Shown: positions 47,189 through 59,452, counted from the stretch's first letter. The stretch is 64,000 nucleotides of DNA from Liquidambar formosana (GCA_039720395.1 CM077820.1:18063923-18127922), one strand, 5' to 3'. Notes: a model not told the origin generated them from the letters alone. A program made the numbers and translations.

Positions 47189-48748
47189 GCCTTTTTTTTT
47201 TTTTTAATGACCAAACCGATATTATTAAAAAAGCAAAAGGAACAAGGGATACAACACAAAAAAAATAATAATAAATAAATAAATTAAAAAAATCTAGGGG
47301 AAGGACAACCATGGTAAAAACACCAAAAAAAGGCTACACAGAATGAATCGAAAAACCCCTATCCAAAAACAAAGCCCAAAACACCACTAAAAGAAAAGCA
47401 AACGGAAAAAACACCCTAATAGAATACTGCCCCACCCCAAAAGGTACTCGCCTGACCACACCAACAATTGCAAGACAATACCCAAAAAGAATACAGCAAA
47501 CCACACAAGGAAATTGCCTACCCACACCAGCAATTGCAAACAATATAGCCATGATGATGACTTAGAATGAGCAAAGAAGATTACAATCCACCATGTTAAT
47601 TCTTCATAGCTGATCTTTCCTACCGGTCCACTTTTCCCTCAACAAGCTTAACTTTCTCATTATAAAAAAGGCAGTAGCTCCTAGCCACTCATCAACAAGG
47701 CACACCATCAACAGCTAACATCTGCCAAAAGCTACATAAACCACTGAAACACTGATCAAAGGAAATCCAACAGAGAACACGAGTATCTACAGCACCCCCC
47801 TAAAAGGCGACCCTCCCCAAACAGAACATCCTAGCAACAGCAAAAAGATCCACTAAACAAGCCCCAAGCATGGAAACTTAAAGTCCATTCTTATAAATCC
47901 CCAAGCACAATAATGGAAACTTAAATTTTATTGTACTACCTAGTCACAAATTAATATGAAGAAATCATGTTCCCAAATATTATAATATTGATATTCAACA
48001 CTTTTTTTATGGGTTTAATTATAAAGACGTGTGGTTTAAATATAGAGTAGGTATCACAAGATTTGAAGGATCTAGGGTGCAAACTTAGTTGGAATGTTAG
48101 ATTTTCTTTTATGCCCCTTCTCTTTCTCCAAAAAAATAAATAAATAAAGTAAATAGTGACATGTGGTAAAAAGTAGCCCCATATATTATTCATCTCCTAT
48201 AGCTTCTTGGTGCATGGGTAGCGCAACAAAAACCAAACTGTTTATTTATTTCTCCAAAAAAATAAATAAATAAAGTAAATAGTGACATGTGGTAAAAAGT
48301 AGCCCCATATATACATGGGTAGCACAACAAAACCAAACTTACACTTAAACTATATTGGTACAATGGTATGCAATTAAAGCGCAATGATGCAAAACTATTT
48401 GACTTCTTGGCAAAACTGTTGCACTATATTTATGGAACAAAGGCATAGAGAGGAGTCCCTTAACAGTCGTATCGAGGCATCGCTTCCCTAAGTACACCAA
48501 ATTGCGGCAAAAAATGATGTTGAGATCCACTTTCCTGAATACACTAGCAAATATTTTTCTCCCATAATAAGGGACCAACTTTTTTCTACAGTTAAGTACA
48601 TAAATGATCTCTTCTCAGGAGATATGAACCTGCAGTTGTCGTGGCGTACGCATAATTGCTTTAGATGCAAGCCCAGCCTCGATCAACATTGTACTACTAG
48701 CTAAGAACAAGACTACTAAGGTGTATAGGTTGTGGGGCTTCATTATAC
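47189..48748. repeat. 3.05-kb tandem array, unit 3, left part
   Basis: Holds the LINE tail (47189 to about 47880) and the mini-gene. A local duplication repeats about 48127-48185 at 48250-48315. The unit is split by the Copia element at 48749 and resumes at 54563. Confidence 0.85.
48615..48743 (-). CDS. Signal-peptide mini-ORF, unit 3 (42 aa)
   Basis: MKPHNLYTLVVLFLASSTML then IEAGLASKAIMRTPRQLQVHIS, stop at 48615. It has a single copy of the MLIEAG segment, so it may show the ancestral arrangement. The Copia element sits immediately upstream of the ATG, separating it from its TATA box (54651-54658) by 5.8 kb, so it has probably lost its promoter. Confidence 0.45.
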   Translation of the reverse strand: MKPHNLYTLVVLFLASSTMLIEAGLASKAIMRTPRQLQVHIS

Positions 48749-49161
48749 TATAAAAAAATAACAAGTTGGGTTGAATTCTCTACCTTTCAGTGAAGGTTAG
48801 AGATAGATTTCATTCATTGATATAGTATTTACAATGTACATCAATTAGGTAAGTCAACCAGTAGAGTATCAAAGGGAATTAACCTAAAAGGAATAGAAAG
48901 ATTTATATACACGCCTCCAGCAATTCTACAATCCGTGTATGAATTGTATTACCTCACTCATGGGCATTAATCATTGGGTCTTGTTTTTTAGCAAAGATCA
49001 AGGGATCATGATTGAACATATCTTTATTTGTATCACTGACACTATCCATGCTTCTATCCCCATCATCACTCATGCCTTCATCATAAACACCAATCAAGGG
49101 ATTACCATAAATCATGGGACTGGAGATCTGGTGTTGCACTGTCAAATCCATATCCTTAACA
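48749..49161 (-). repeat. Copia left LTR, 413 bp
   Basis: Ends ATATCCTTAACA; partner of 54149-54562. Followed by CTCCCCTTAAACTGGG, the purine tract on the minus strand. Confidence 0.85.
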
Positions 49162-49351
49162 CTCCCCTTAAACTGGGATGAGGCGAAACCGAAAGGCCTA
49201 GTTTGCGACAAAGGGTTTGAAATTGGGATTTCGGTAGAGGCTTAGTTAGGATATTAGCAACTTGCATAGTAGAGGAAACAAAACGGGTGAGCAATAACCC
49301 CAAGGCCCCTCGTTCACGAACATTGTGATAATCAAGTTCAATATATTTCGT

Positions 49352-49883
49352 TTAAGCATAGAAAACAAGATTAATGGTCATGTAAAGGGCACTCATGTTG
49401 TCACAAAAGAAGGTGACTGGATTGTATAGGAGGAGACCAATATCTCGCATGAGGTAGGATAACCAAGTGAACTCGACAGTAGTAGAGGCCATAGCATGAT
49501 ATTCAGCCTCTGCACTAGAGCAAGCTACCATGTTTTGCTTCTTTGCACTCCAGGATATACACTTAGTGCCAAGAAATGTGTAGTAACCCGTAGTGGATCG
49601 ACAAGTAGTAGGACACCCAGCCCAATCTGCATCCAAAAAGGCATACAAATCAAGAGTGGAATGGGAGAGGATCTGAATACCATGATCTAATGTGCCCTTG
49701 AGATAACTGAAGTATACATTTAACAAACTGAAAATGGTGGACAGTAGGCTTATGCATGAATTGGCAAACATAGTTCTCACTGAAGGCAATATCTGGTCTG
49801 GTAAAAGTGAGGTATTGAAGAACCCCAACAATACTTCGATAATGTGTAGGATCATTAAATAGAGAAATGGAGACCTGGTGCAA
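49352..49883 (-). pseudogene. Copia reverse transcriptase C-terminus and RNase H
   Basis: Two overlapping frames together give YRSIVGVLQYLTFTRPDIAF (end of the reverse transcriptase) and FLDADWAGCPTTCRSTTGYY, SWSAKKQNMVACSSAEAEYH and FFCDNMSALYM. The latter are the conserved RNase H motifs of Copia (DADWAG, AEAEY, CDN). A frameshift near 49680 separates them. The product would remove the RNA template during cDNA synthesis, but this copy is broken. Confidence 0.85.
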
Positions 49884-50100
49884 TAATTTTTGCTGCCATT
49901 GGTGTTCGAATAGGCTTACAATTGCTCATAGAAGCTCAGTCCAACAAGACTTAAGCATAACGAGTTTGGTAGAGAAATAAACCATCAGGATGCTATTAGA
50001 CTTCCACACCCAAAAAATCATGTAATGGACCCATGTCTTTCATAGCAAACTCAGTTCTTAATTGATTAATAAAGGAATTAAGAAATGTGGGATTATCACC

Positions 50101-50130
50101 AGTGAGAATAATATCATCAACATAGAGCAA
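50101..50130 (-). other. Reverse transcriptase YVDD box
   Basis: The minus strand encodes [10 protein letters not shown], the catalytic aspartate box of the Copia polymerase. It lies in a region (49884-50334) otherwise broken by indels, including an A run at 50190-50208. Confidence 0.8.
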
Positions 50131-50334
50131 AAGAAGAATAGTACCATGAGTTGTATGACAGACAAATAAAGACGGATTCGCTGAGCTTAAAAAAAAAAAA
50201 AAAAAAAACCGAATGATAAGAGGAAGTCACTGAAGCGGTCAAACCATGCCTCATGGTGCCTGTTTAAGACCATAAAGAGCACGCTTCAAACGACAAACAT
50301 GAGTAGGACAATCATCATTCTTGAAACCAGGGGG

Positions 50335-51024
50335 CTAGCTCATATAAACAGGTTCATGAAGCTTGCTATGGAGGAAAGCATTTTTGACATCGAGTTGGCA
50401 TATAGCCCAATTGCAAACCACATCAATGGATAAAATAACTCGAATAGTCGCAGGCTTAACAATAGGAGAAAATTTTTTAGAAAAATCAATGCCTTCAACT
50501 TTTTTATATCCCTTTGCCACTAGACGTGCCTTAAGTCTCTCTAATGAACCATCTGCTTTTAACTTAGATTTAAAGACCCATTTTGACCCAATAATATGCA
50601 TACTGGGATCGTGGGGCACAAGATCCCATGTGTCATTTGTACGAAGAGCTTCAATTTCATCCTTCATGGCACTTAACCAACTACGGTGTTGTAAAGCAAC
50701 TTGCACAGTTTTGGGTTCATCTGGAATAGGTTGAAGTTGATGAACACAAGCATATTTGGGGTTTGGTTTAGTTGTGCCCGTCTTTCCCCAAGTCACCATA
50801 TTATAAGCATTAGTAAATTGCAGTGGAGATGAGAAAGGAAGAGACAGTGGGGTAGAAGGTGAGAATGCTATGGGTAACGGAGGTGGATCACAAAGAGGTA
50901 CAAGAGGAAGCTCTAGGTGTGGCGTAGTGTGTTCATTAGTGGGTGAGGGTAGGTAGGGTGTATTAGGGCACATTTGGTCTTGGGACATAGTAGAAGCATT
51001 AAAAAGTGGAGAAGTGGGCTGCAT
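50335..51024 (-). pseudogene. Copia reverse transcriptase N-terminal part
   Basis: 229 open codons include ALQHRSWLSAMKDEIEALRT, WDLVPHDPSMHIIGSKWVFK, LKARLVAKGYKKVEGIDFSK and QLDVKNAFLHSKLHEPVYMS, the start of the RVT_2 domain. It is still in frame through the LDVKNAFLH motif, then stops before QPPGF. Confidence 0.9.
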
Positions 51025-51223
51025 ACTATGAGGTTGGGTAGTGGTGTCATCTGAACATCATGCATATTTAGAGGTTGGGTAGTGGTTTCATCTGGGGCAT
51101 CATTAGGTGCATAGGATTAGCTATCTTGTATATGACATGTGAGTGGGTCTGATGGTAGCAAGGATTGGGTGGGCCTTATTGATGGTGGAAAAGTCTTTGT
51201 GGTGGTAATGCCTGACGATGGGT

Positions 51224-51867
51224 TTAGCCATTCCATATATGTTGAAAGCTCCCCCTTACCATGTTACTGATAGTATAAAGAGTTGGGTGCCAAGTATGGA
51301 AATGTAGTCTCATCAAAGACCACATGTTTTGAAAGATAAACCCTGCCAGATGGTGGATAGAGGCAGCGATACCCTTTGTGGTAGTCACTATAGCTAATAA
51401 AAACATATGGTAAGGATCAGGGATCAAATTTATTGTGTGCGTAGTTGCGTAGATAAGGAAAGCACCTACAGCCAAAAACACAAAATGAGGTATACTCAAG
51501 ATATCGATCAAATAACTTCTGATATGGTGATTCCATTTTATGAATCAAGGATAGCATCCAATTCATGAGAAACACAGCAGTGGTAAAGCTCTCAACCCAA
51601 TAGCATTTTGGTAATCCACAATTATATAGCATAGTTAAGCCATTTCACAGATAGTTCTATGTCGTTGTTCAACCACACCATATTGCTCCAGCGTCCTTAG
51701 ACATGATTCTTGTAAAAGAATTCCATGATTTTGGAGATGATCAAGAAATTCAGTTTTAACAAACTCACCCCCACAATCTAATTGAAAATTTTTTATTTTC
51801 CTTTTGAATTGCCGTTCAACATATTTCTCAAACTTTAAGTAACAGGAAAAGAATTCAGACTTGTGTC
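51224..51867 (-). pseudogene. Copia integrase C-terminal part
   Basis: Broken minus-strand frames read the integrase core end (FQLDCGGEFVKTEFLDHL; VEQRHRTICEMA) and the segment MLSLIHKMESPYQKLFDRYL. The DDE-type residues lie in several frames with stops. The upstream half is on the far side of the MITE. Confidence 0.7.
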
Positions 51868-51870
51868 TTA

Positions 51871-52945
51871 GGGTCTGTTCGTTTGATGGGAATTGGGGGT
51901 GGGAGTTGCAAATTCTTAGGAATTAATAAAAAGTGGGTTGTTCGTTTCGCTTAAATCATGGGATTTTAATTTCCTGTGAAATCTCAATTCTCGTAATTCA
52001 TGGGAAATGAAAATCCTGTCAAAATACGCAGGAATTAGAAACTCCGACACGTTATTCTCCGCAATCTAAACTTATTCTCTAGAACTTCACGCTGCATCCT
52101 TTTCTTTTCTCTTTACAAAACAGAGTGTATAAGAATATTGGCGAAGCAACGTTCGAATGCCAATAAGGGGGTTCTAGCATGGACGCCTTTAAATCACCTC
52201 CACAAATCTTCTCTTATTTTGCCTTGATCCTTTTACCGATAAAAAAAAAAAATTGATATTCTCTTGTTCTGCCTCAATCCAATAACGATGGTAAAACAAT
52301 TGAACCAATACAATATATATAAATATATACATGGAGGTATACTGGTGTTGATTGGTGCTCTGCTAGATTGAGTTAATTGACAAGATCTACTACTACCCCA
52401 CTAAATGGAATGGGTAGGAATGCTTGTTCAAATGAATCAGAACTGCGAGTGGACTTGCTCCAACAATGGTAGTAAGCCACCCAAAGTAGGAATGCCGTGA
52501 GAAAATAATGCACATCAATGGGTTAAACTCAAATCTTGGCTCACATTCTCAACTTGAACTCAGATCACATGAATTCAAATTCATATATATATATATATAT
52601 ATAGATGTGCGTGTGTGTGTGTGTGTGTTTATAAAATTATGTCATGGTCTTTGATTTTGAACTCATATTTTATTTTTTTTAATACCCAATTTATTCTTCT
52701 TCGGAAAATTTCAATTAACTTTAGGTCATATTACTTCACGATTGTAACTCTTTAGATCTGATTTCATTTTTTTTTAAAGGTTTTTTTTTTTGAAAGAAAA
52801 AATAAAAACATAAATTCCTTTAGAAAATCTTTTTGTAAACCGAACAACCAAAATTCTAACTCTCAGGATTGTAACTCTCGAGAGTTTCAACTCTCGAGAA
52901 TTTCAAAGTCTTGAGAGTTTCGTTTGCTGTGAAACGAACAGACCC
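51871..52945. mobile_element. PIF/Harbinger-type MITE-like element, 1075 bp
   Basis: A 14-bp terminal inverted repeat GGGTCTGTTCGTTT at both ends is flanked by the 3-bp target duplication TTA (51868-51870 and 52946-52948), the PIF/Harbinger signature. No transposase frame is seen. It contains (TA)n(GT)n at 52580-52630. Near the right end is an internal palindrome, CTCTCGAGAGTTTCAACTCT. It splits the Copia integrase. Confidence 0.85.
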
Positions 52946-52948
52946 TTA

Positions 52949-53182
52949 AAGGAAATATCCAAGTGAATCGAGTGAAATGATCCACAAAGCTAACATAGTA
53001 GCGAAATTTTTGAATAGAGAAAGTCGGCGCTGGGCCCCATAAGTCACAATGAATTTTTTCAAATGGTTCAGTACAAGTAGATAAAGATGCAGAGAAAGGA
53101 AGTTTTTTTGATTTTCCAATCTGGCAATTTTCGCAAACATGATTGCGTTTATTCCAGGTATCCACATGGATTAAACCTTTAT
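52949..53182 (-). pseudogene. Copia GAG-pre-integrase / integrase N-terminal part
   Basis: Reads GLIHVDTWNKRNHVCENCQI, GKSKKLPFSAS, EKIHCDLWGPAPTFS and YYVSFVDHFTRFTWIFPL. These include the zinc-binding C..C end and the first catalytic Asp (HCDLWGP). Cut by the MITE downstream and by the Gypsy LTR piece upstream. Confidence 0.85.
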
Positions 53183-53783
53183 TGTAATGCCCCAAAATTA
53201 ATATACCATAAACACGTACAATTTTTATGAGCTCTGCACAAATAAACATTTTCAAGAATAAATTCCCTTTGAAAATACAGAGTATTGCGCAGCTCGGGTA
53301 GCGATGGTTAACCAAAAACTCATCATCAATATACATTGGCCAACCCAATGAATAAAATTACATCAGCTTTAAATAAAAATAAATGTACGCGATAACTTCT
53401 CAAAATCTTGACCCCAATTCTATGACGTGCCTCCAACAATGATCACCTGAAAATATATTGGGGTGAGCAAACAACAGCCCAGTAGTAAATGAAATTCCTA
53501 TACAATAAATAATGTTTCAAATATCACCTGCAAACATTTATATATTCAAAATAATATATAAATCAAATACTACGAACTCCAAATCATCAACCTCAAATAT
53601 AATCCAACTGTCAATGAAATCAACCATCATAATCCATGACATCAAATAATATCACCATCAAATATACGGATCAAAATACTCATCATTCACTGTACAAGAA
53701 TTAAACCCCCTACCTCAAAAATGAGTAAATAAAATGATTAACCACAACTATAGACGTGTAGATCGGCTCCAAAAATACAAAAT
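53183..53783. mobile_element. Gypsy-type LTR piece inserted in Copia gag
   Basis: Begins TGTAATGCCCCAAAATT, similar to the TGTAACGACCC start of the LTR at 59671. It ends near TAGATCGGCTCCAAAAATAC, where Copia gag coding resumes (ITG of RGWITG). Only about 600 bp; possibly a short solo LTR. Right border approximate. Confidence 0.5.
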
Positions 53784-54087
53784 CCAGTGATCTAGCCCCG
53801 CAACAAGCGATCAGACCGCTTCCAATACAAGTGTTTTGGATTGGAAATCTCCTTCTTGCCATTAGCATCGGTGCCGTTTAGGGAAGAGATAGTCTTGCTG
53901 GGTTCGGGCCAAGTGCCATCAATGAAACCATTAAGGTTTTGGCTTTAATCAATCCCATAACTTGCACTTTCCAAAGCAGGAAATTTGATGGGGTTAAGTG
54001 AATGGAAACAAAATCACCCATGTTTAGTGTAGATGGGTAGGGGTACTGAGTCTCAACGGGAAATGAAGTTGAAGAAGAGGAAGCCAT
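53784..54087 (-). pseudogene. Copia gag N-terminal part
   Basis: From ATG (54087): MASSSSTSFPVETQYPYPST, then FVSIHLTPSNFLLWKVQVMG and LIKAKTLMVSLMALGPNPA. Another frame continues GTDANGKKEISNPKHLYWKR, then SDRLLRG. This is the UBN2-type Copia capsid start. One frameshift and a stop (TAG for Trp) break it. Confidence 0.75.
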
Positions 54088-54137
54088 GGAAGCTAGTGGG
54101 AAAGAAAAAAAAGGAATTCTCTATGTTTTCACAGAGA

Positions 54138-54148
54138 ATCTCTGATAC
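54138..54148 (-). other. Copia primer binding site (Met type, mutated)
   Basis: The minus strand reads TAGTATCAGAG next to the right LTR; the usual plant site is TGGTATCAGAG. Confidence 0.6.
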
Positions 54149-54562
54149 TATATGAAAAAATAACAAGCTGGGTTGAATTCTCTACCTTTCAGTGAAGGTT
54201 AGAGACAGATTGCATTCATTTATATAGTATTTACAATGTACATCAATTAGGTAAGTCAACCATAAAGTATCAAGGGGAATTAACCAAAAAGGAATAAAAA
54301 GATTTATATACAAGGCTCCAGCAACTCTACAATCCGTGTATGAGTTGTATCACCTCACTTATGGGCATTAATCATGGGGTCTTGTTTTTTAGCACAGATC
54401 AAGGGATCATGATTGAATATATCTTTATTTGTATCACCGGCACTATTCATGCCTCTATCCCCATCACCATTCATGCCTTCATCACGAATACCAATCAAGG
54501 GATTGCCATAAATCATGGGACTGGAGATCTGGTGTTGCACTGTCAAATCCATATCCTTAACA
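54149..54562 (-). repeat. Copia right LTR, 414 bp
   Basis: Partner of 48749-49161, followed by CATAC and the resumed unit 3. Confidence 0.85.
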
Positions 54563-56097
54563 CATACTACGATAAGGAATATTGTTGCTTTTCTTTTGTT
54601 CTAATAGGACACTGAGTGTTGGGATGGAAATAGATCGCGAAATAATGTTGTATTTATAGCTACAAAATGGTTTTAAAGATGCTTCCAAACGTTTTTTTAC
54701 GATTGATGTTGCATTGAATTGGCTTTTACTAATCTTCATTCATTACAATTTCTTTAGCATGTTATTAAACTGTTCATTATAAATTGACGAATGAAATAAT
54801 TATGCGCTTCTCTTTTCTTGAAATCAGGAAATAAATAAAGAATGCAACAACAAAACACACTGGGCACTAGATATTTGTCAACTATATTTCAAAAAACATC
54901 CCTAGAAACATGTTGTTTAATAGAATTATTAGCTAGGAATTTTTTTCCTAAAGTTTTTTCGCCATCAAATACCAATATACCGATTCCTATATCAACATCA
55001 AAATGTTATTTTATTTTTCACCTGGAATATCGGTCCAAAAAAAAAAAAAAAAAATCTTCCAAATAGGGTTTTTTTAGTATTAAAAAATTATTGTAAAGTT
55101 CTGTTTCTGCCACAAATTGAAAACTAGTTTATTATGTAATCCGTCAACATTTTTGTGTTCTTTTTATTTCTTCATTTATTCAATTTTTTTCCTAATAGGG
55201 TATCTAAACTATCTGTTCGATTAATACCTTACACACAGATAAGGCCATTGCCTACATCACATCAGTTAACCCTCAAGATAATTAATCATCTAATAACCAA
55301 CCCCAAACAAATGAAATTAATATATCATCAGACATTTTAATCTCTTAACCCCTGTAAATAGAATGAAACAAACATGCAAAAAGGTCCCAACACATTCCGA
55401 TAAAATATGTTTCTCGGCCATTACTTCTCATTTTGCCCAGCCTTGATCCCATTTATTGATCCCATTTAGTAATTTTCATACCATTAAATCTAAAATTCAA
55501 TATTAATTTTCATGAAGCTTGGAAAATTCGAACTTGGACATGGATCATAAGTCTAGATCAAGTTAAATTATCTTGCTAAAACATTGGATACATTTACAAT
55601 TAATTAGAGATTCGCTAAACGAAGTATTTGTTTGAGAACGAAAATGCTGAAATACACTAAATAACAACTCAATAGCATTATTTGCTATTGTAACAATGAA
55701 AAAGTAATTATAGAATCTAAACAATGAAATTTTTTGGTACGAACTAAAAAAAAAAAAAAACAAACAAACAAACAATAGTCCATGCCATATGAAATTGGTG
55801 AAAATAGCAACTAGATGTAATGTTGCCCAATCAAAATAGTTTTGGCTTAGGCGTTAGTTATGTTTGAAACATCAGGCTGTAAAACACAAATAAAGCAACT
55901 CAATAAATCTGATACCATCTTACCTAAAAAATCCTTCAAATTCCATAGGATTACAAAACATATTGACTTTAATTAATCAGTAGTATTAATTTACCATGAA
56001 ATTAATACTCTAAATGAGTTTGAATTCATATCAGGGTAATCATAGGGACAAGTGAGTGCTTTTTACAAAAAGGCTCTCAAAATAAAGAATTACAAAG
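54563..56097. repeat. 3.05-kb tandem array, unit 3, right part
   Basis: Continues unit 3 from just upstream of the mini-gene ATG through its promoter side to the next LINE poly-T. The orphaned TATA box is at 54651-54658. Confidence 0.85.
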
Positions 56098-57447
56098 GCC
56101 TTTTTTTTTTTTTTTTTTTTAATTTAAATTTTAAATTATGAGCAAATCGATATTATTAAAAAAAGCATAAGGAACAAGGGATACCCCAAAAAAAAAAAAA
56201 AAAAAAAATCCGTAGGGGAAGGACAACGACGGAAAAAACACCAAAAAAGAGCTACACAGAATGAACTGAAAAACCCCTATCCAAAAACAAAGCCCAAAAC
56301 ACCACTAAAAGAAAAGCAAATGGAAAAAACACCCTAATAGAATACTGCCACAACCCAAAAGCAACTCGCCTAACCACGCCAACAATTGCAAGACAATACC
56401 CAAAAAGAATACAGCAAACCACACAAGGAAATTGCCTGCCTGCACTAGCAATTGCAAACAATATAGCCATGATGATGACTTAGAATGAGCAAAGAAGATC
56501 GCAATCCACCATGTTGATTCTTCACAACTGATCTTTCCTACTAGTCCACCTTTCCCTCAACAAGCTCAACTTTCTCTTTACAAGAAAGGGGCACTAGCTC
56601 CAGCCACTCATCAACAAGCCACACACCAACAACTAACATCTGCGAAAAGCTACATAAACCACTAAAACACCGATCAGAAGAAATTCAACAGAGAACACAA
56701 ACAACTGCAGCACCCCCCTAAAAGGCAACCCTCCCCAAACTAGAACATCCTAGCAACAGCAAAAAGATCCACCAAACGAGCCCCAAGCATGGAAACTTAA
56801 AGTCCATTCATCTAAATCCCCAAGCACAATAATGGAAAATTAAATTTTATAGTACTACCTAGTCACAAATTAATATGAAGAATTCATGTTCCCAAATATT
56901 ATAACGTTGATATTTGACACTTTTTTTATGGGTTTAATTATAAAGACGTGTGGTTTAAATAGAGAGTAGGTATCACAAGATTTCAAGGATCTAGGGTGCG
57001 AACTTAGTTGGAATGTTAGATTTTCTTTTATGCCCCTTCTCTTTCTCCAAAAAAAATAAATAAATAAAGTAAATAGTGGCATGTGGTAAAAAGTAGCCCC
57101 ATATATTATTCATCTTCAGTATCTTATTGGTACATGGTAAACAAAAACAAACTTAAACTATAGAAGAACTGGATAGGTGAAGAAATGGGTGAAGCTCTTC
57201 ATACAATTAAAGCGCAACGATACCAAACTGCTTGATTTCTTGGCAAAACTTTTACGCTATATTTATGGAACGAAGGCATGGAGAGGAGTCCCTTAACAGT
57301 CGTATCGAGGCATCGCTTCCCTAAGTACACCAAATTGTAGCAACAAATGATGTTGAGTTCCACTTTCCTGAATATACTAGCAAATATTTTTCTCCCACAA
57401 TGAGGGACCAACTTTTTTCCACAATTAAGTACATAATTGATCTCTTC

Positions 57448-57603
57448 TCAGGAGATATGAACCTGCAGTTGTCGAGGTGCACGCATAACTGTTTTTGATG
57501 CATGCCCAGCCTCGATCAACATTGTACTACTTGCCTCGATCAACATTGCACTACCAGCTAAGAACAATACTACTAAGGTATATAGGTTGTGGAGCTTCAT
57601 CAT
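57448..57603 (-). CDS. Signal-peptide mini-ORF, unit 4 (51 aa, intact)
   Basis: MMKLHNLYTLVVLFLAGSAM, then LIEASSTMLIEAGHASKTVM and RAPRQLQVHIS. Two in-frame ATGs start it. Residues 6-24 form a hydrophobic signal core, and a duplicated (S/T)MLIEA segment follows, so cleavage near A24 or A32 would leave a basic peptide of about 20-27 residues for secretion. The TATA box (57689-57696) is 86 bp upstream. No family recognised; it lacks cysteines, unlike defensins. It is the most complete of the array's five copies. Confidence 0.5.
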   Translation of the reverse strand: MMKLHNLYTLVVLFLAGSAMLIEASSTMLIEAGHASKTVMRAPRQLQVHIS

Positions 57604-57688
57604 ACTACGATAAGGAATATTGTTGCTTTTCCTTTGTTGTAATAGGGCACTAAGTGTTGGGATGGAAATAGATCACGAAATAATGTTG

Positions 57689-57696
57689 TATTTATA
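57689..57696 (-). promoter_or_regulatory. TATA box of the mini-gene, unit 4
   Basis: Minus-strand TATAAATA, 86 bp upstream of the start codon. Confidence 0.5.
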
Positions 57697-59161
57697 GTTG
57701 CAAAATGGTTTTAATGATGCTTCCAAACATTTTTTACCATTGACGTTGCATTGAATTGGCTTTTACTAATCTTCATTCATTACAATTTCTTTAGCATGTT
57801 ATTAAACTGTTCATTATAAATTGACGAATGAAATAATTATGTGCTATTCTTTTCTTGAAATCAGGAAATAAATAAAGCAGGTAACAACAAAACACACTGG
57901 GCACTGGATATTTGTCAACTATATTTCAAAAAACATCCCCAGAAACATGTTGTTTACGAGAATTATTAGCTAGGAATTTTTTTCCTACAGTTTTTTTGCC
58001 ATCATATACCAATATACCGATTCCTATATCAACATCAAAATGTTATTTTATTTTTCACCTGGAATATCAGTCCCAAACAAAAAAAAAAAAAAGGCTTCCA
58101 AATAGGGTTTTTCTTGTATTAAAAAATTATTATAAAGTTATGTTTCTGCTGCTAATTGAACACTAGTTTATTATGTAATCCGTCAACATTTTTTTGTTCT
58201 TTTTATTTCTTTATTTATTCAATTTTTTTCCTATTAGAGTATCTATACTATCTGTTCGATTAATACCTTACACATAGATAAGGCCATTGCCTACATCACA
58301 TTAGTTAACCCTCAAGATAATTAATCATCTAATAACCTACCCCAAACAAATGAAATTAATATATCATCTGACATTTTAATCTCTTAACCTCATAAATAGA
58401 ATGAAACAAACATGGAAAAAGGTCCCAACACGTTCTGATAAAACATGTTTCCCGGTCACTACTTCTCATTTTGTCCAACCTTGATCCCATTTATTGATCA
58501 CTATACTAAATTACAGGCCCCATTTAAAAAATTTAGTAATTTTCATACCATTAATTAAATCGAAAATTCAATATTAATTTTCATGAAGCTTGGTAAATTC
58601 GAACTTGGACATAGTGCTCAAGTCCTGATCAAGTTAAATTATCTTGCTAAAACGTTGGACACATTTACATTTAAGTAGAGATTCCCTAAACAAAGTATTT
58701 GTTTGAGAACGAAAATGCTAAAATAAACTAAATAACAACTCAATAGCATTATTTGCAATTGTAACAACTGACAAAGTAGCTACAGAATCTAAATGATGAA
58801 ATTTTTTGTTATGAACTATAAAAAATAAAAATAAAAAATAGTCCATGCCATATGAAACTGGTGAAAATAGCGACTAGATGTAATGTTGCCCAGTCAAAAT
58901 AGTTTTGGCTTGGGCATTAATTATGTTTGAAACATTAGGCTACAAAACACGAATAAAGCAACTCAATAAATCTGATACCATCTTACCTAAAATATCCTTC
59001 AAATTCCACAGGATTACAAAACATATTGACTTTAATTAATCAGCAGTATTAATTTACCATGAAATTAATAATCTAAATGAGTTTGAATTCGTATCAAGGT
59101 AATAATAGGGACAAGTGAGAGCTTTTTAGAAAAAGGCTCTCAAAATAAAGAATTATAAAGT

Positions 59162-59452
59162 CCCTTTTTTTTTTTTTTTTTTTTTTTCCTTTTTTTTTTT
59201 TTTTTTTTTTTGTGGTGAGCAAATCAATATTATTAAAAAACCAAAAGGAACAAGGGATACAAAAAAAAAAAAAAAAAAAGTCACCAAGGGAAGGACAACC
59301 ATGGAAAAAACACCAAAAAAGAGCTACATAGAATGAACCGAAAAACCCCTATCCAAAAACAATGCCCAAAACACCACTAAAAGAAAAGCAAACGGAAAAA
59401 ACTCCCTAATAGAATACTTCCACACCCCAAAAGGAACTCGCCTGACCACATG
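59162..59452. repeat. 3.05-kb tandem array, unit 5 (first ~290 bp only)
   Basis: Poly-T and LINE tail as in unit 4, stopping after CTCGCCTGACCACA, where Gypsy-type sequence begins. Confidence 0.8.

Larger units (their letters stand above)
48749..54562 (-). mobile_element. Ty1/Copia retrotransposon, 5.8 kb, degenerate
   Basis: LTRs at 48749-49161 and 54149-54562 are roughly 93% alike by eye. A likely 5-bp target duplication is TATAC (48744-48748) versus CATAC (54563-54567), one change. A Met-type primer site variant (TAGTATCAGAG) abuts the right LTR and a purine tract (GGGGAG) the left. The minus strand carries gag, integrase, reverse transcriptase and RNase H remnants in Copia order, all with stops or frameshifts. 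A MITE interrupts integrase and a Gypsy LTR piece interrupts gag. It is nested inside array unit 3. Confidence 0.9.
56098..59161. repeat. 3.05-kb tandem array, unit 4 (only uninterrupted unit)
   Basis: 3064 bp from LINE poly-T to LINE poly-T. Contains the LINE tail (56098 to about 56800), the mini-gene (57448-57603) and its upstream region. The best reference copy of the unit. Confidence 0.88.
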
